Source: Gloeophyllum trabeum ATCC 11539
Taxonomy: Eukaryota > Basidiomycota > Agaricomycetes > Gloeophyllales > Gloeophyllaceae
NCBI RefSeq assembly: GCF_000344685.1
Contig: NW_006920421.1
Location: 451,858-515,857 of the forward strand
Length of the DNA stretch: 64,000 nucleotides
Direction of reading: 5' to 3'
The position numbers and the translations under genes are program-made. This document shows, one piece after another, positions 48,135 through 58,631 of the stretch; the stretch's first letter is position 1; each line of letters begins with the position of its first letter. The notes beneath the pieces were generated by a model that was not told the origin of the DNA, did no database searches, and was given only the letters and a program-made list of their open reading frames with translations.

Positions 48135-48378
48135 GCTACGACACGTCACACAACGTCACGGCGCTTTGAGTTGGACCGGATTGATTTGGTACCGGTTCAT
48201 CTGTGGAGCGGATTACAATGCTTTGTACCGCCTCTGACTCCACATTCACCGCCTTTCACCGCAAACCCTATAGTGATGCAGAGGTGACTATTTGTCTGAC
48301 ATAGTGGTAAAAGACGAAACCATGAATCATCGACATCAATTGCAATTGTCAGGTCGTGCGCTGCGGGGGGTGTCGAGG

Positions 48379-48984
48379 TTACAGCAATGTGCTTACCGAA
48401 TAATAGCTCTTGGCAGTAGGGACGTTGATAGTTGGAGATCCTGAATGTTCCCTGAATGTGCCGTTTGTAACTTTGCATTGAAGGGCAGATCGGACGTTGG
48501 AATACAGTACGTCCAGCGAGTTCGATCGTCTGACTTTCAGGGCCGAGTCTGCTTCCCGGACGGAATCATTCATCCAACTTTGGAACAACCGACATTCCTC
48601 CGCTTTGGTGGCGCTTCTGTCGTCTGTCATATGAGTCTGCTGGAAAGTAGGAAGATGGAGAGAAGGAGGTTGATCCACCACAACCAGAACATATAAGTTA
48701 CTGGGAAGTTTGGGCACCGACACGTTTGGCGTGATTGACTTGGACATCGTTTCCAGTACTGTAGGATGTGATACGGCTGATATTCTCTTCCTTTCGAGTT
48801 TTCCGCATGAGTCCCCTTCCGCTTCCGGGCGACGCTCTTGAAGTCCGTGAATAATGACTAGTCGGAATACTGACAAGGTCACTCTCGGACATTGCCGACA
48901 AGTGAAGTCCGAGTCGTGACTCAGATGTCTTGCGCATCCTCGGTGATGACAAGGAGGGGGCCAAGGCATTTGAGCGCTGAGCAC
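48379..48984 (-). CDS. hypothetical protein, weak
   Basis: Minus-strand sequence here looks partly coding. A segment with VSHPTVLETMSKSITPNVSV is followed by a plausible intron (GTAACT..CCAG, about 48700-48640) and then THMTDDRSATKAEECRLFQS, a soluble charged stretch. An overlapping frame upstream (48698-49147) begins MSESDLVSIPTSHYSR. I could not choose between the two 5' models and recognise no domain. It may be a small unknown gene or chance. Confidence 0.3.
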   Translation of the reverse strand: MLSAQMPWPPPCHHRGCARHLSHDSDFTCRQCPRVTLSVFRLVIIHGLQERRPEAEGDSCGKLERKRISAVSHPTVLETMSKSITPNVSVPKLPSNLYVLVVVDQPPSLHLPTFQQTHMTDDRSATKAEECRLFQSWMNDSVREADSALKVRRSNSLDVLYSNVRSALQCKVTNGTFREHSGSPTINVPTAKSYYSVSTLL

Positions 48985-49755
48985 GTTGGGCGGGAGGGCG
49001 GATCAAGCACAAATGTCCACACGAAGTATTTACTTGATACCAGTCTGTGCTGGGACAACACTGTGCAACTGTCCGTAGACTGTGCGCGTACAGTCCCGGC
49101 ACATGTCCCTTCCCAGCGACCTCACCACAACATTTATTTCTTTTCAATCCAATTATGGTGCCGAGGGCATTCCCCTTATGTTGGACCTTACATGTAACAT
49201 GCTACAATCAATGCTGCAGGACGTGGAAGTGAGACTGAAACAATGCGTATCACCACAACATACCAAAAATGGCGGACGGTTTACTCGATATAGAAATGTC
49301 GAGCGTCGCAGGTGGCTACGCTACCGGAGCGCGATTCGCTCCATCAATAATCGTGGTTAGCTGTTTTATAATAGCTACTACCTTAATTACCACTGACGGT
49401 TCAAGCTGGCAATCAATCACCATAGCTCGGGTTTCCACTCATTGGCAAGGGCTCCTCGGGCAGTCTGCAGTAGGACCGTCTTCCCGTGATCGCAACAAAG
49501 ACACATTTGCTGATGGTCAGTGCCAACGCACTGGAATGCTAGCTTCTTCGCTAGCTATTACTTACCTCTACGCCCACAGTCCCTGCATAAATGGTGATAT
49601 ATGCAACGGCCCATGCATACATGGGGTCTCTATCAGGTTCCCACTGAACCGCCGCAATGATCATAATGATACCGTCTCTCGTGGACAGTGACCTCGAAGC
49701 GGGCTAGCCTGTCTCCGTAACTCTCAATACCCAAGGATGAGCGCTAATGCCAGCG
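48985..49755. other. intergenic, one doubtful small frame
   Basis: A plus-strand frame at 49269-49691 starts MADGLLDIEMSS and includes a hydrophobic stretch, but it has no promoter signal or domain. Otherwise nothing is seen. Confidence 0.35.
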
Positions 49756-49763
49756 TATAAAAA
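49756..49763 (+). promoter_or_regulatory. TATA box of the fasciclin gene
   Basis: TATAAAAA lies 68 bases upstream of the ATG at 49824 and is followed by a pyrimidine-rich leader. Confidence 0.7.
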
Positions 49764-49823
49764 CCAGTAATACCCCCTTTCGCCTTCTCACCGCCCACCG
49801 TTCCCTTTTTTTTCTCCTCAGTT

Positions 49824-50287
49824 ATGCATTTCAGTTCATTTCCTTTCTTTCTGTACATATGTTCCGCCTTCGCCCAAGGTCCCATGACACCCATCGAAGG
49901 CGACGCGTTAGTCGCGGGCCTGAAAGATTCGAAGTTCAACGACATGGCGAGCCTGCTGGGTCAGATCCCCGCCTCCGACTTGACTGGCTTCCTGAGTCTC
50001 CTTACGGGGAATGTTACGCTTCTTCTTCCAAGGTTCGTCTTTTATCCGTTTGACGCTTACAGGCTTCACTAACGATTGCCCGATAGTTCCAGTAAGCCGT
50101 CCCTGCCGAATGAAGCCGTCATGGTGTACTAACACTCCATACAGTACCCAACGGGACTGTGTCCAGTTTACTAGCCGATACGAGAAAGGTCCTTCCGTTG
50201 CTGTCCTACCACGTTGTCACCGACACCATCAGCAACACCATCATTGCCTCGTCACCCAGCCATACCATCGTCAACACCGCACTGAAC
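49824..50287 (+). pseudogene. fasciclin (FAS1) protein gene, 5' fragment
   Basis: First part of a GPI-type cell-surface FAS1 protein whose remainder lies at 57421-58292. It has a signal peptide (MHFSSFPFFLYICSAFAQG) and then the start of FAS1 domain 1: ALVAGLKDSKFNDMASLL, GNVTLLLP, and after two introns NGTVSSLLADTRKVLPLLSY and HTIVNTAL. The introns appear to be about 50032-50086 and 50093-50142, with CACTAAC and TACTAAC branch points, leaving a tiny exon between them. Host similarity stops at about 50284-50292, where the sequence turns into the accessory gene of the Plavaka transposon. The gene is therefore disrupted. Confidence 0.78.
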
Positions 50288-52377
50288 GCCTGCCGCAGGA
50301 TAGCTACAATAGCCCCCTGACGCCAGGGAAGCTTGTAGTTCACACGTCCTTCCTGAATCGAAAGGGTAAGCACCAGAAGACGGAGAAGTGGGACAACATA
50401 CCCGGTGATCTCCCTCAAAGATGTACCGCTGAGCCTGCAGGAGATTTTTGACGTATGTGGCACTATCTTGCCTGAGCCCGTAGTGTCCGACACAATGTCC
50501 GGACGCAATACTCTTGACGTCACGGCGTATGGTACTGATCCGGCCGTCAGCCTGTCGGAAATACCGTTAGTACTGTAAGATGGAATGACAGTTACGCACA
50601 ATATCAGCAACGGCTTTACGAAACTCTACTTGTGTCTTGTCCCGCAGGAGGTCCAGTATTGGCTTGTAGTGAGGCCCTAAGTCCTCAGCTGCACTTGCAC
50701 AGGCGTCGAGTGCTACTTCATTCCGTTTGCCGGAATCGGGGTAGGCGTGCTTCGTGAAAATTTGAACGTGTATGTAGTCAATGCCTCTGCGCGCAACGGC
50801 CTGGATCTCCTGTGTCTGCGATGTAAGATTGAGCTTACCACGCTCATTGTAAATCAGCACTGTCATGTCATATGAATTGTCGGCGTCATCCGAGGCGACC
50901 AGGATAATGTCATCGTCATCACGGGCTCCAGGGCGATGAGTAACCGCCTTAAGGCCCTTACGATGAGCCCGCCTTAACTTCTTCTGGTCAACGTCTTCAT
51001 GATGTCGAGGCCAGATGGGTGCCTCAATGCTGGGATGAGAATATTGGGGGAGTTACTATGTAACAAGATTGGCGCACCTCCTGCTCGTGATCCTGCTCAC
51101 GCTTTGACTTCACTTTCTTGTGGAGCTTACCCTCGACCGTGTATGCTGTCTGACTAGATAGCGCGGAACTTGAATTCTTGTCTCCGCCCTTCAGAACATG
51201 ACTTTCGGAATTAGGGAGTGGAATGCGGGAGGTCTGAAGGACTTACCTTGGTAATGACGCCTTTGGCCTTCTGACGGCCCTCCCCGATAACATGGTCGTC
51301 GTCCTCAAAGAGATCAATCGCCTTGGGAGCCCCATGGACCAGTGCCTTACCCGAACCCACGCTATCATACGTTCGAATTGAATGAGCGGAAGATTTAGTC
51401 GAATGCATCGAGGAGCGTCGGGGTGCCGATGGAGCCTCATCGTCAGAGTCTTCAACATCCGGAATGCTGACAGTGCTTGAGTTAAAAGACGAGGCGCTTG
51501 ACTTACGCCGCATCTTCGGCGGTGCGTGCAAGACTATGTCGTAGTCATCGTCGCTGGGGTATTCGGCGGCATCGTTGAATGACGGAGCCTAGACCCAGCG
51601 TCGTCTAATCGGTGGCATGACCATCTGATGATTGTTACTCACCTCATACTCGAGGGCATCCGCAAGCGGACCTGCAGGCATCCGCATAAGGCGCTCGTCA
51701 TCAGACTCTATCATCTCTGCCTCCTGCTCAGCATAGTCCTCCCCATTGCTGTTGCTGTCATCCGCGTTGGACGGGGTATTTGACTCTTCTGAATCAGATG
51801 TGATGACCGCCGGTTTGTAAGCTGTCAGTAAATAAGTCACACAATGAACGTGTAAGTCATTACTATCGCTCACAGCGGGTCCGTGCAGCCGCTGCATCGG
51901 TCTCAGGCTTGTCCAACGTATGATCATCTGTACTATAGTATAAATAGGAACGACGGGGGACTGGGCGGACCATCGTTACCTTTCTTGGTCTTTTTGGTCC
52001 GGTTTGTTGTTGCGGGTGCCATCACAGACCCCGCACGTTTCCGACCCGGGGCTTGGGAAGGTTGTTTCTTCTGTACCCATACTACGACCAATGTTCACAT
52101 CAGTGTCTGGAAGACAGGTCCGCATTGCTAGAGAACGCGCATACCACGATTTTCCGCAGCCTTTCTCTTAGCATCACGAGGAACTAGAGGGATATTAGTG
52201 AGTTTGCTGCCGGTCCATCTGTCTCTGAGTGAACAGATTAGACTTACCAGTCGGCTTGTTCAGTTCTTTTGCATCTTGTTCTTCTTGACGCTTGCGGTTG
52301 ATGGCTCTGGTCTGGGCCGCCTTCTGACTGGGAGTCAGACCAGAGCTGCTCGATTTTCCTGATGTGTGTTTTGACAT
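50287..52377 (-). CDS. Plavaka accessory protein, DUF6532-like, 3'-truncated
   Basis: Minus-strand gene of about nine exons inside the transposon. It starts MSKHTSGKSSSSGLTPSQKA at 52377 (an ATG 12 bases upstream is possible). The first 250 residues are acidic and Ser-rich (SDSEESNTPSNADDSNSNGE; VEDSDDEAPSAPRRSSMHS). Then comes a conserved segment with YNERGKLNLTSQTQEIQA and EFRKAVADI. The last readable piece is EGRVNYKLPWRQGAIVAILR, which resembles the core of the DUF6532 family found in agaricomycete transposons. The frame then runs into fasciclin sequence, so the C-terminus is missing and the gene is probably inactive. DUF6532 assignment is from memory of the motif and needs a profile search. 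Confidence 0.55.
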
Positions 52378-52633
52378 TCCACCGGTCACAGTTAGCAGAA
52401 CATGGGTACGTCGAGGATTGCCCTCCCTGCAGCCAGGGAGATGGAGAGGATGGAGAGGCGAAAATTTCGGGTGGCGTTACATTGGCCTGCTGAGTCAGGG
52501 CGTAGAGTCCCGCGTGTCGCAGCTCATCCTGCCGACTGGGCAGCGGCTGGTGCCGCAACGCTCGACACGTGATGTTTGTCGCGTTGCGAACTCGCGCTGT
52601 TAGTTGTATTGGTACGCTTTTCATTATTGGACT

Positions 52634-55600
52634 ATGGTCGTCTGCTCTGGTTGCAGCATATCATTCACACTTGCTGGGTACACCCATCATCTGCAACGCA
52701 CACGCAACCCCGTTTGTCAGGCCATATACGAACAAAATCAGTCATATGTCCCCACACCTCATAATACCAATCGACCGGACCACCAGGATAAGAAGAATGT
52801 CACGCCCGCGGACGATGCAGGGCTGCCGAGGTTCGCGGGAGACTTCTTTGGCGCTCACTACAGTGCCCAGGACTTTCCTGCGGAGGTGGATATGGACGTG
52901 GATGATGGAGCAATAGACCAGGATCACGGCTTGCCCGACTCGGAGGAATCTGGAGATGATCAGGCAGAGTCAGACGAGTCAGAAGAAGATGACATTGACC
53001 ATGAAATAAGGTGGGAACCCGAGGTACCTGCCTGTCCACGCCCAGATGCCGATGACTGGGATGAAGCGGATACCGACTCTGCTGCATCTGACCCCGGGGA
53101 TTCTACAGAACGAGTGGGGAGAGCCAATGCCGAGGAGACCCTCCGCAAGCAGCCGATCGTTGAGAAGTTCCGATATGGTGATGCTGGCGCACCTATACAA
53201 GACGCTGAGGTAGCAGTGAACTCGTATAGTCAGTATATGCATGCAATGGCCGGTTCCTCAGCCAGTTTTTGGGCACCTTTTGCCTCGAAGCTTGATTGGG
53301 AGTTGGCGCGATGGGCAAAACTGAGAGGACCGAGTTCAACAGCTCTGACGGAGTTGTTGCAAATCGAAGGAGTGAGACTTACTCTAAAGATTGCGCAGGT
53401 GTCATTTCTGAATGCTCTTCTAGATCCGAGAGACGTTGGGGTTATCCTATAAGGATTCTGACTCCTTGAATAAAATAGTTGACAGTTTACCTGGTCGCCC
53501 AAAGTTCAAACGAGAGGAAGTAGTCGTCGCCGGAGAAGCATTTGAAATCTATCACCGTGATGTATTAGAGTGCATACGCGCTCTGTATGGTGATCCGGAG
53601 TTCGCTGCGGACCTAATTTTTGCGCCGGAGCGACATTACGCTGATGTGGACAAGACGGTACGAATGTATTCAGATATGCACACGGGAAAGTGGTGGTGGG
53701 CCACGCAGGTGAGCGGTGGACCGCACTTCTACCCACGTATTTTGGGGTATCTAATATCAGACGATTCTCCTTCACTCATGACAGAAAGAGCTTGAACATA
53801 AACAACCTGGAGGAACTATCGTGCCGGTCATCATATCGTCCGACAAGACACAGGTTACTCTCTTTGGGAACAAGTCTGCGTATCCGGTGTACATGACAAT
53901 AGGAAATCTACCAAAGGAAATACGGCGGAAGCCGTCGCGCGGCGGTCATGTACTTCTCGGCTATCTTCCGACGACCCGTCTCAGTCACATTACCAATCGT
54001 GCAGCCCGCCGTCGGACCCTTGCGAACCTCTTCCACTCATGTGTTCGTCGAATCCTGCATCCATTAAAGAAGGCTGGTGAGACAGGTCTCATTATGGCGA
54101 GCGGTGATGGAGTGCACCGACGAGTGCATCCATTGTTTGCAACCTTTGTTGGGGACTACCCAGAGCAGGTTCTTGTGACAGGGGTCAAAACGGGCCAGTG
54201 CCCAAGATGTCCCGTCCCACATGATGAGCTGGGGGAATGCGACCCCGATAATCCTTATGCATTTCGGGACATGGATGTTGTGCTCGATGCCCTCGGACAT
54301 ATTACGGAGGGACCTACAGCATTCGTGAAGGCGTGCGCCGAGGCAGGGATTAAGCCGATTCAACATCCCTTCTGGGAAGATCTCCCCTACGTGAATATTT
54401 TCCAATCCATCACGCCTGACATCTTGCATCAACTCTACCAGGGCGTGATGAAACATTTCATATCATGGGTCACGAAGATGTGTGGTGCCGCGGAGATCGA
54501 CGCCCGCTGTCGCCGTTTCCCCCCAAATCACCACGTCCGGCTGTTCATGAAGGGTATCAGTACACTTTCGAAGGTCACCGGCCGGGAGCATGCGCAGATG
54601 TGTCAACTACTGCTTGGCCTTGTCATTGATATTCGCCTCCCCGATCGTCTGTCGTCTATTCGCCTTGTACGCGCCACCCGCGCTCTCTTGGATTTCTGCT
54701 ATCTTGCACAGTATCCGGTTCACACTGACGAGAGCCTCAGAATCCTCGAAGGTGCACTACAGCGATTTCACGAGAACAAAGTTGTATTTGTGGACCTTGG
54801 TATCCGAAATGATTTCAATATCCCAAAATTACACGCATTACTCCACTACCTCGCTTCCATCAAGATCTTTGGGACTACGGACAATTACAACACAGAATAC
54901 ACTGAACGCCTGCACATCGACTACGCGAAAGATGCATACCGTGCTACAAACCATAAGGACGAGTATCCTCAAATGACAAGATGGCTAGAGCGACGGGAGA
55001 AAGTTTTACGCCATGAGAAGTACATCCTCTGGCGTATGGCGGGTTGTCCAGCGCCAGCTGCGAAGGCAGAAGATGTCGGACTGCACGACCATCTTCGCAT
55101 GGCACGTCATCCAACCCTGAAAGCCGTCTCGTTACCTACTGTTCGCTCTGAATATGGTGCAGAGTTCTTTAATGCTGCTCTCGCTAGATTTGTTGTGCAG
55201 TATCACAATCCTCAACTTTCTCGGGCACAACTCGAGGATGCGGCGGCAAGTCTGACCATCCGCTTCCAAACCATCCCCGTCTATCACAAGATCAAGTTCT
55301 GGAACACAGACCCCTTCGGGCGCAAGTCGCTACTAGATTCAGCGGATGCTGTACATGTACGACCGGCACGTCAGGATTCACGCGACCGTGCAGTTCCGCC
55401 TCGGTTCGACACGGTACTTGTAAATATGGGGAGCGGGACTATTGGCTTGCAAGGTGAGTCAGGTATTCATAACTATCTTAAGGGGACCATATTGAGTCGC
55501 ATTCAGGCTATCGCGTTGCTCAGGTCCGCGTTGTGTTCTCCATACCGCCTCGAGCAGTTGCAACTTTATTCAAGCGGCCGCCGCCAGGCCACCTAGCATA

Positions 55601-55856
55601 TGTTGAGTGGTTTACAGCATTTTCAATGACTCCGGATGCAAATTCAGGTATGTATAAGGTCTCACGTTCTATACAGAATGGGGAGCGTTTAGCCAGTGTC
55701 ATTCCGGTCTGTCAGATCGAGCGCAGTGTACATCTCTTCCCAAAGTGGGGTCCCGTGGCTCCTCGGGAGTGGTCAAGTAGTACCGTCTTGGATTCAGCTC
55801 CTGCCTTCTTTGTTAATCCTTTCTTAGACAGACATACCTTTGTCACACTGTTGTAG
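52634..55856 (+). CDS. Plavaka transposase
   Basis: Transposase of the Plavaka family (Agaricomycete relatives of CACTA/EnSpm DNA transposons), which cuts and moves the element. Four exons (52634-53371, 53424-53708, 53785-55453, 55507-55856) join in phase to 1013 residues without a stop. An N-terminal zinc finger (CSGC...THHL, residues 4-19) is followed by an acidic region of about 150 residues and then the catalytic core with family blocks WWWATQ, VPVIISSDKTQVTLFGNKSA, TPDILHQLYQGVMKHFISWV, YNTEYTERLHIDYAKDAYRA and NHKDEYPQMTRWLERREKV. D/E catalytic residues lie in these blocks, but exact ones were not assigned. The frame is fully open, so the copy may be recent and functional. Its last third is repeated after the gap, probably an artefact. 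Confidence 0.9.
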
Positions 55857-55884
55857 CTTACTTACATGGCACAGATATACTATG
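55277..55884. repeat. 608-bp direct repeat, copy left of gap 2
   Basis: Identical to 56495-57102 beyond the N run. It covers the end of the transposase. Confidence 0.9.
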
Positions 55885-56494
55885 NNNNNNNNNNNNNNNN
55901 NNNNNNNNNNNNNNNNNNNNNNNNNNNNNNNNNNNNNNNNNNNNNNNNNNNNNNNNNNNNNNNNNNNNNNNNNNNNNNNNNNNNNNNNNNNNNNNNNNNN
56001 NNNNNNNNNNNNNNNNNNNNNNNNNNNNNNNNNNNNNNNNNNNNNNNNNNNNNNNNNNNNNNNNNNNNNNNNNNNNNNNNNNNNNNNNNNNNNNNNNNNN
56101 NNNNNNNNNNNNNNNNNNNNNNNNNNNNNNNNNNNNNNNNNNNNNNNNNNNNNNNNNNNNNNNNNNNNNNNNNNNNNNNNNNNNNNNNNNNNNNNNNNNN
56201 NNNNNNNNNNNNNNNNNNNNNNNNNNNNNNNNNNNNNNNNNNNNNNNNNNNNNNNNNNNNNNNNNNNNNNNNNNNNNNNNNNNNNNNNNNNNNNNNNNNN
56301 NNNNNNNNNNNNNNNNNNNNNNNNNNNNNNNNNNNNNNNNNNNNNNNNNNNNNNNNNNNNNNNNNNNNNNNNNNNNNNNNNNNNNNNNNNNNNNNNNNNN
56401 NNNNNNNNNNNNNNNNNNNNNNNNNNNNNNNNNNNNNNNNNNNNNNNNNNNNNNNNNNNNNNNNNNNNNNNNNNNNNNNNNNNNNNNNNNNNNN
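55885..56494. other. assembly gap (610 N)
   Basis: Run of 610 undetermined bases within the transposon. Frames crossing it are meaningless. Confidence 0.99.
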
Positions 56495-57102
56495 CCGTCT
56501 ATCACAAGATCAAGTTCTGGAACACAGACCCCTTCGGGCGCAAGTCGCTACTAGATTCAGCGGATGCTGTACATGTACGACCGGCACGTCAGGATTCACG
56601 CGACCGTGCAGTTCCGCCTCGGTTCGACACGGTACTTGTAAATATGGGGAGCGGGACTATTGGCTTGCAAGGTGAGTCAGGTATTCATAACTATCTTAAG
56701 GGGACCATATTGAGTCGCATTCAGGCTATCGCGTTGCTCAGGTCCGCGTTGTGTTCTCCATACCGCCTCGAGCAGTTGCAACTTTATTCAAGCGGCCGCC
56801 GCCAGGCCACCTAGCATATGTTGAGTGGTTTACAGCATTTTCAATGACTCCGGATGCAAATTCAGGTATGTATAAGGTCTCACGTTCTATACAGAATGGG
56901 GAGCGTTTAGCCAGTGTCATTCCGGTCTGTCAGATCGAGCGCAGTGTACATCTCTTCCCAAAGTGGGGTCCCGTGGCTCCTCGGGAGTGGTCAAGTAGTA
57001 CCGTCTTGGATTCAGCTCCTGCCTTCTTTGTTAATCCTTTCTTAGACAGACATACCTTTGTCACACTGTTGTAGCTTACTTACATGGCACAGATATACTA
57101 TG
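56495..57102. repeat. 608-bp direct repeat, copy right of gap 2
   Basis: Repeats the end of the transposase gene and then continues into the right flank of the element. Best explained as an unmerged overlap between contigs. Confidence 0.88.
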
Positions 57103-57420
57103 TGATGCCCGGGTAACGCGATTGCCCCTGGTGTGGCATTTCGAGGACTGTGTCACAGCGTGGTCACACTGCTTGTCGTCTTATTCCCGATTGCTACTGT
57201 GTCAGTCTCAGTCTTTTTCCGTCTGTATTCTACAGACAACCCTAACCTCATGTAGCTGTGGTTGAGATGTGGGACTACTGACAATGGAAAATATGAATCA
57301 CAACCACATTGTCATGCAAATTTATGCAAATATTATGCAACATCATGCAATCTTATTGACTGTTATTATAGTAAGCTGCATTATGTCTAATCCGGTATGC
57401 ATTATGTCTAATTAGCTTGG

Positions 57421-58292
57421 GAGGGTTTTCCTGATGAAGGATAATGCCACCGTCTTCCTGCAAGGCGGCAGCGCGCAGACACTGGTTATGACGGTCGTGG
57501 CCGACGCGAAGATTCACATCCCGAATCAATCGTGCGTCGCCAGCATGAGCACCAGTACTTCGAGCTGACTGTTACATCGCAGGTCAGACATCGTAATCAA
57601 CAAGACTGACGCACTCCACATACCTTTAACCGACACTTCCTACGGATATGCAGTGATAAACGATCTGCTTTCCGTCCCAGTAGGGCTGACGGATACTCTG
57701 AAGTCCCAGAACATAACCACGTTTCAGAGTAGCGCCAGCACGTCTAATGTTCTCGACACCCTCACGGGGCAACACGGTGTCACCGTGTTGGTACCAACCG
57801 GTCAATCCAGTGCATCAGACATACCAGAGCTACCACTAACTGCGTATGGTCTCAGATACCGCATTTGCCAACGCCAATGCTACGCTGAGCCGGCTCAACA
57901 CCACACAACTAGCTGGTGTACTCAGTAGTCACGTCAGTAATTCCCACTCATCATCAACACCTCCCACGCGCTCTTACTAACTTGACTCCTCTCAGGTCCT
58001 CAACGGCACCTTCTACTCAACATCCTTGGGGGCCGCCCAGTTCAACATGGCAGGCCAGAGCCTCTCGTTCAACGGCAACTCCGTATCCCTGCCAGGCGGG
58101 AACACCGCGAAGATCGTCACGTCAGACGTCTTGACCGCTAACGGCGTAGTGCATGTCATCGATACAGTCCTCTTGAATGATAGGCTGAAGGCGTCTCTCA
58201 AGAAATACAACGCTTCTGGGGGTATCAGGGAAAGCAAGTGGACTGCGGCGTTACTGTCGCTCCTCTTGTGCATGTGCATGATCGCCCAGTGA
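57421..58292 (+). pseudogene. fasciclin (FAS1) protein gene, 3' fragment
   Basis: Second part of the FAS1 gene split by the transposon. It resumes in domain 1 with DNATVFLQGGSAQTLVMTVV. After an intron (GTGCGT..GCAG, near 57531-57581) come SDIVINKTDALH and a linker. FAS1 domain 2 follows: GVTVLVPT, then past an intron DTAFANANATLSRLNTTQLA, VLSSHV, VLNGTFYSTSLG, GGNTAKIVTSDVLTANGVVH and VIDTVLLND. The C-terminus (KWTAALLSLLLCMCMIAQ) is a GPI-attachment-type hydrophobic tail. Together with the 5' fragment this was a two-domain, GPI-anchored adhesion protein. Without the first half it has no start or signal peptide. Confidence 0.8.
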
Positions 58293-58631
58293 CCGCATTT
58301 TGTATAGGAATATAGGCACTTCGACGCACATCCATGTGTGTATGTATTTGCTCCATTAGACAGTCGTTGCATTCTGTAGTTCCACTTACTTCCTGTGTTT
58401 ATGATGTCCCAGCTGTGAATGTAGCAAAGACCCATTCAGACTCACCACAAGCCCGCACCCTTCGATTTTGCACCCAGTGTTGGACTTCTGACACACCGGC
58501 GGGATGCCGTTCAACGAGATTTCTGTCCGACATATATCAACGAAAAGCTCTTGACCCATTCATGCCGATGCAATACACTATAATACACAGTATCCGGCGG
58601 AGTAATAAGTTATGGAGACGAGAGCATTAGA
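58293..58631. other. intergenic between convergent genes
   Basis: Short region between the fasciclin 3' end and the stop of the minus-strand gene. Nothing else seen. Confidence 0.5.

Larger units (their letters stand above)
50287..57415. mobile_element. Plavaka-class (CACTA-like) DNA transposon inserted in the fasciclin gene
   Basis: About 7.1 kb as written, including a 610-N gap and a probable 608-base artefactual duplication, so about 5.9 kb in reality. It carries a full transposase on the plus strand and a divergent accessory gene on the minus strand. The left junction cuts the accessory gene within its conserved C-terminal domain, so the original left end appears lost. The right flank (about 57290-57410) is AT-rich with repeated ATGCAA words typical of subterminal repeats. 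No clean terminal inverted repeats or target duplication are visible. Edges are set where fasciclin similarity stops and resumes. Confidence 0.75.

Noticed and set aside
55840..56814. Reading frames crossing the N run and a second transposase tail
   Set aside because: The frames run through undetermined bases, and the tail is an exact duplicate best explained by unmerged contigs.
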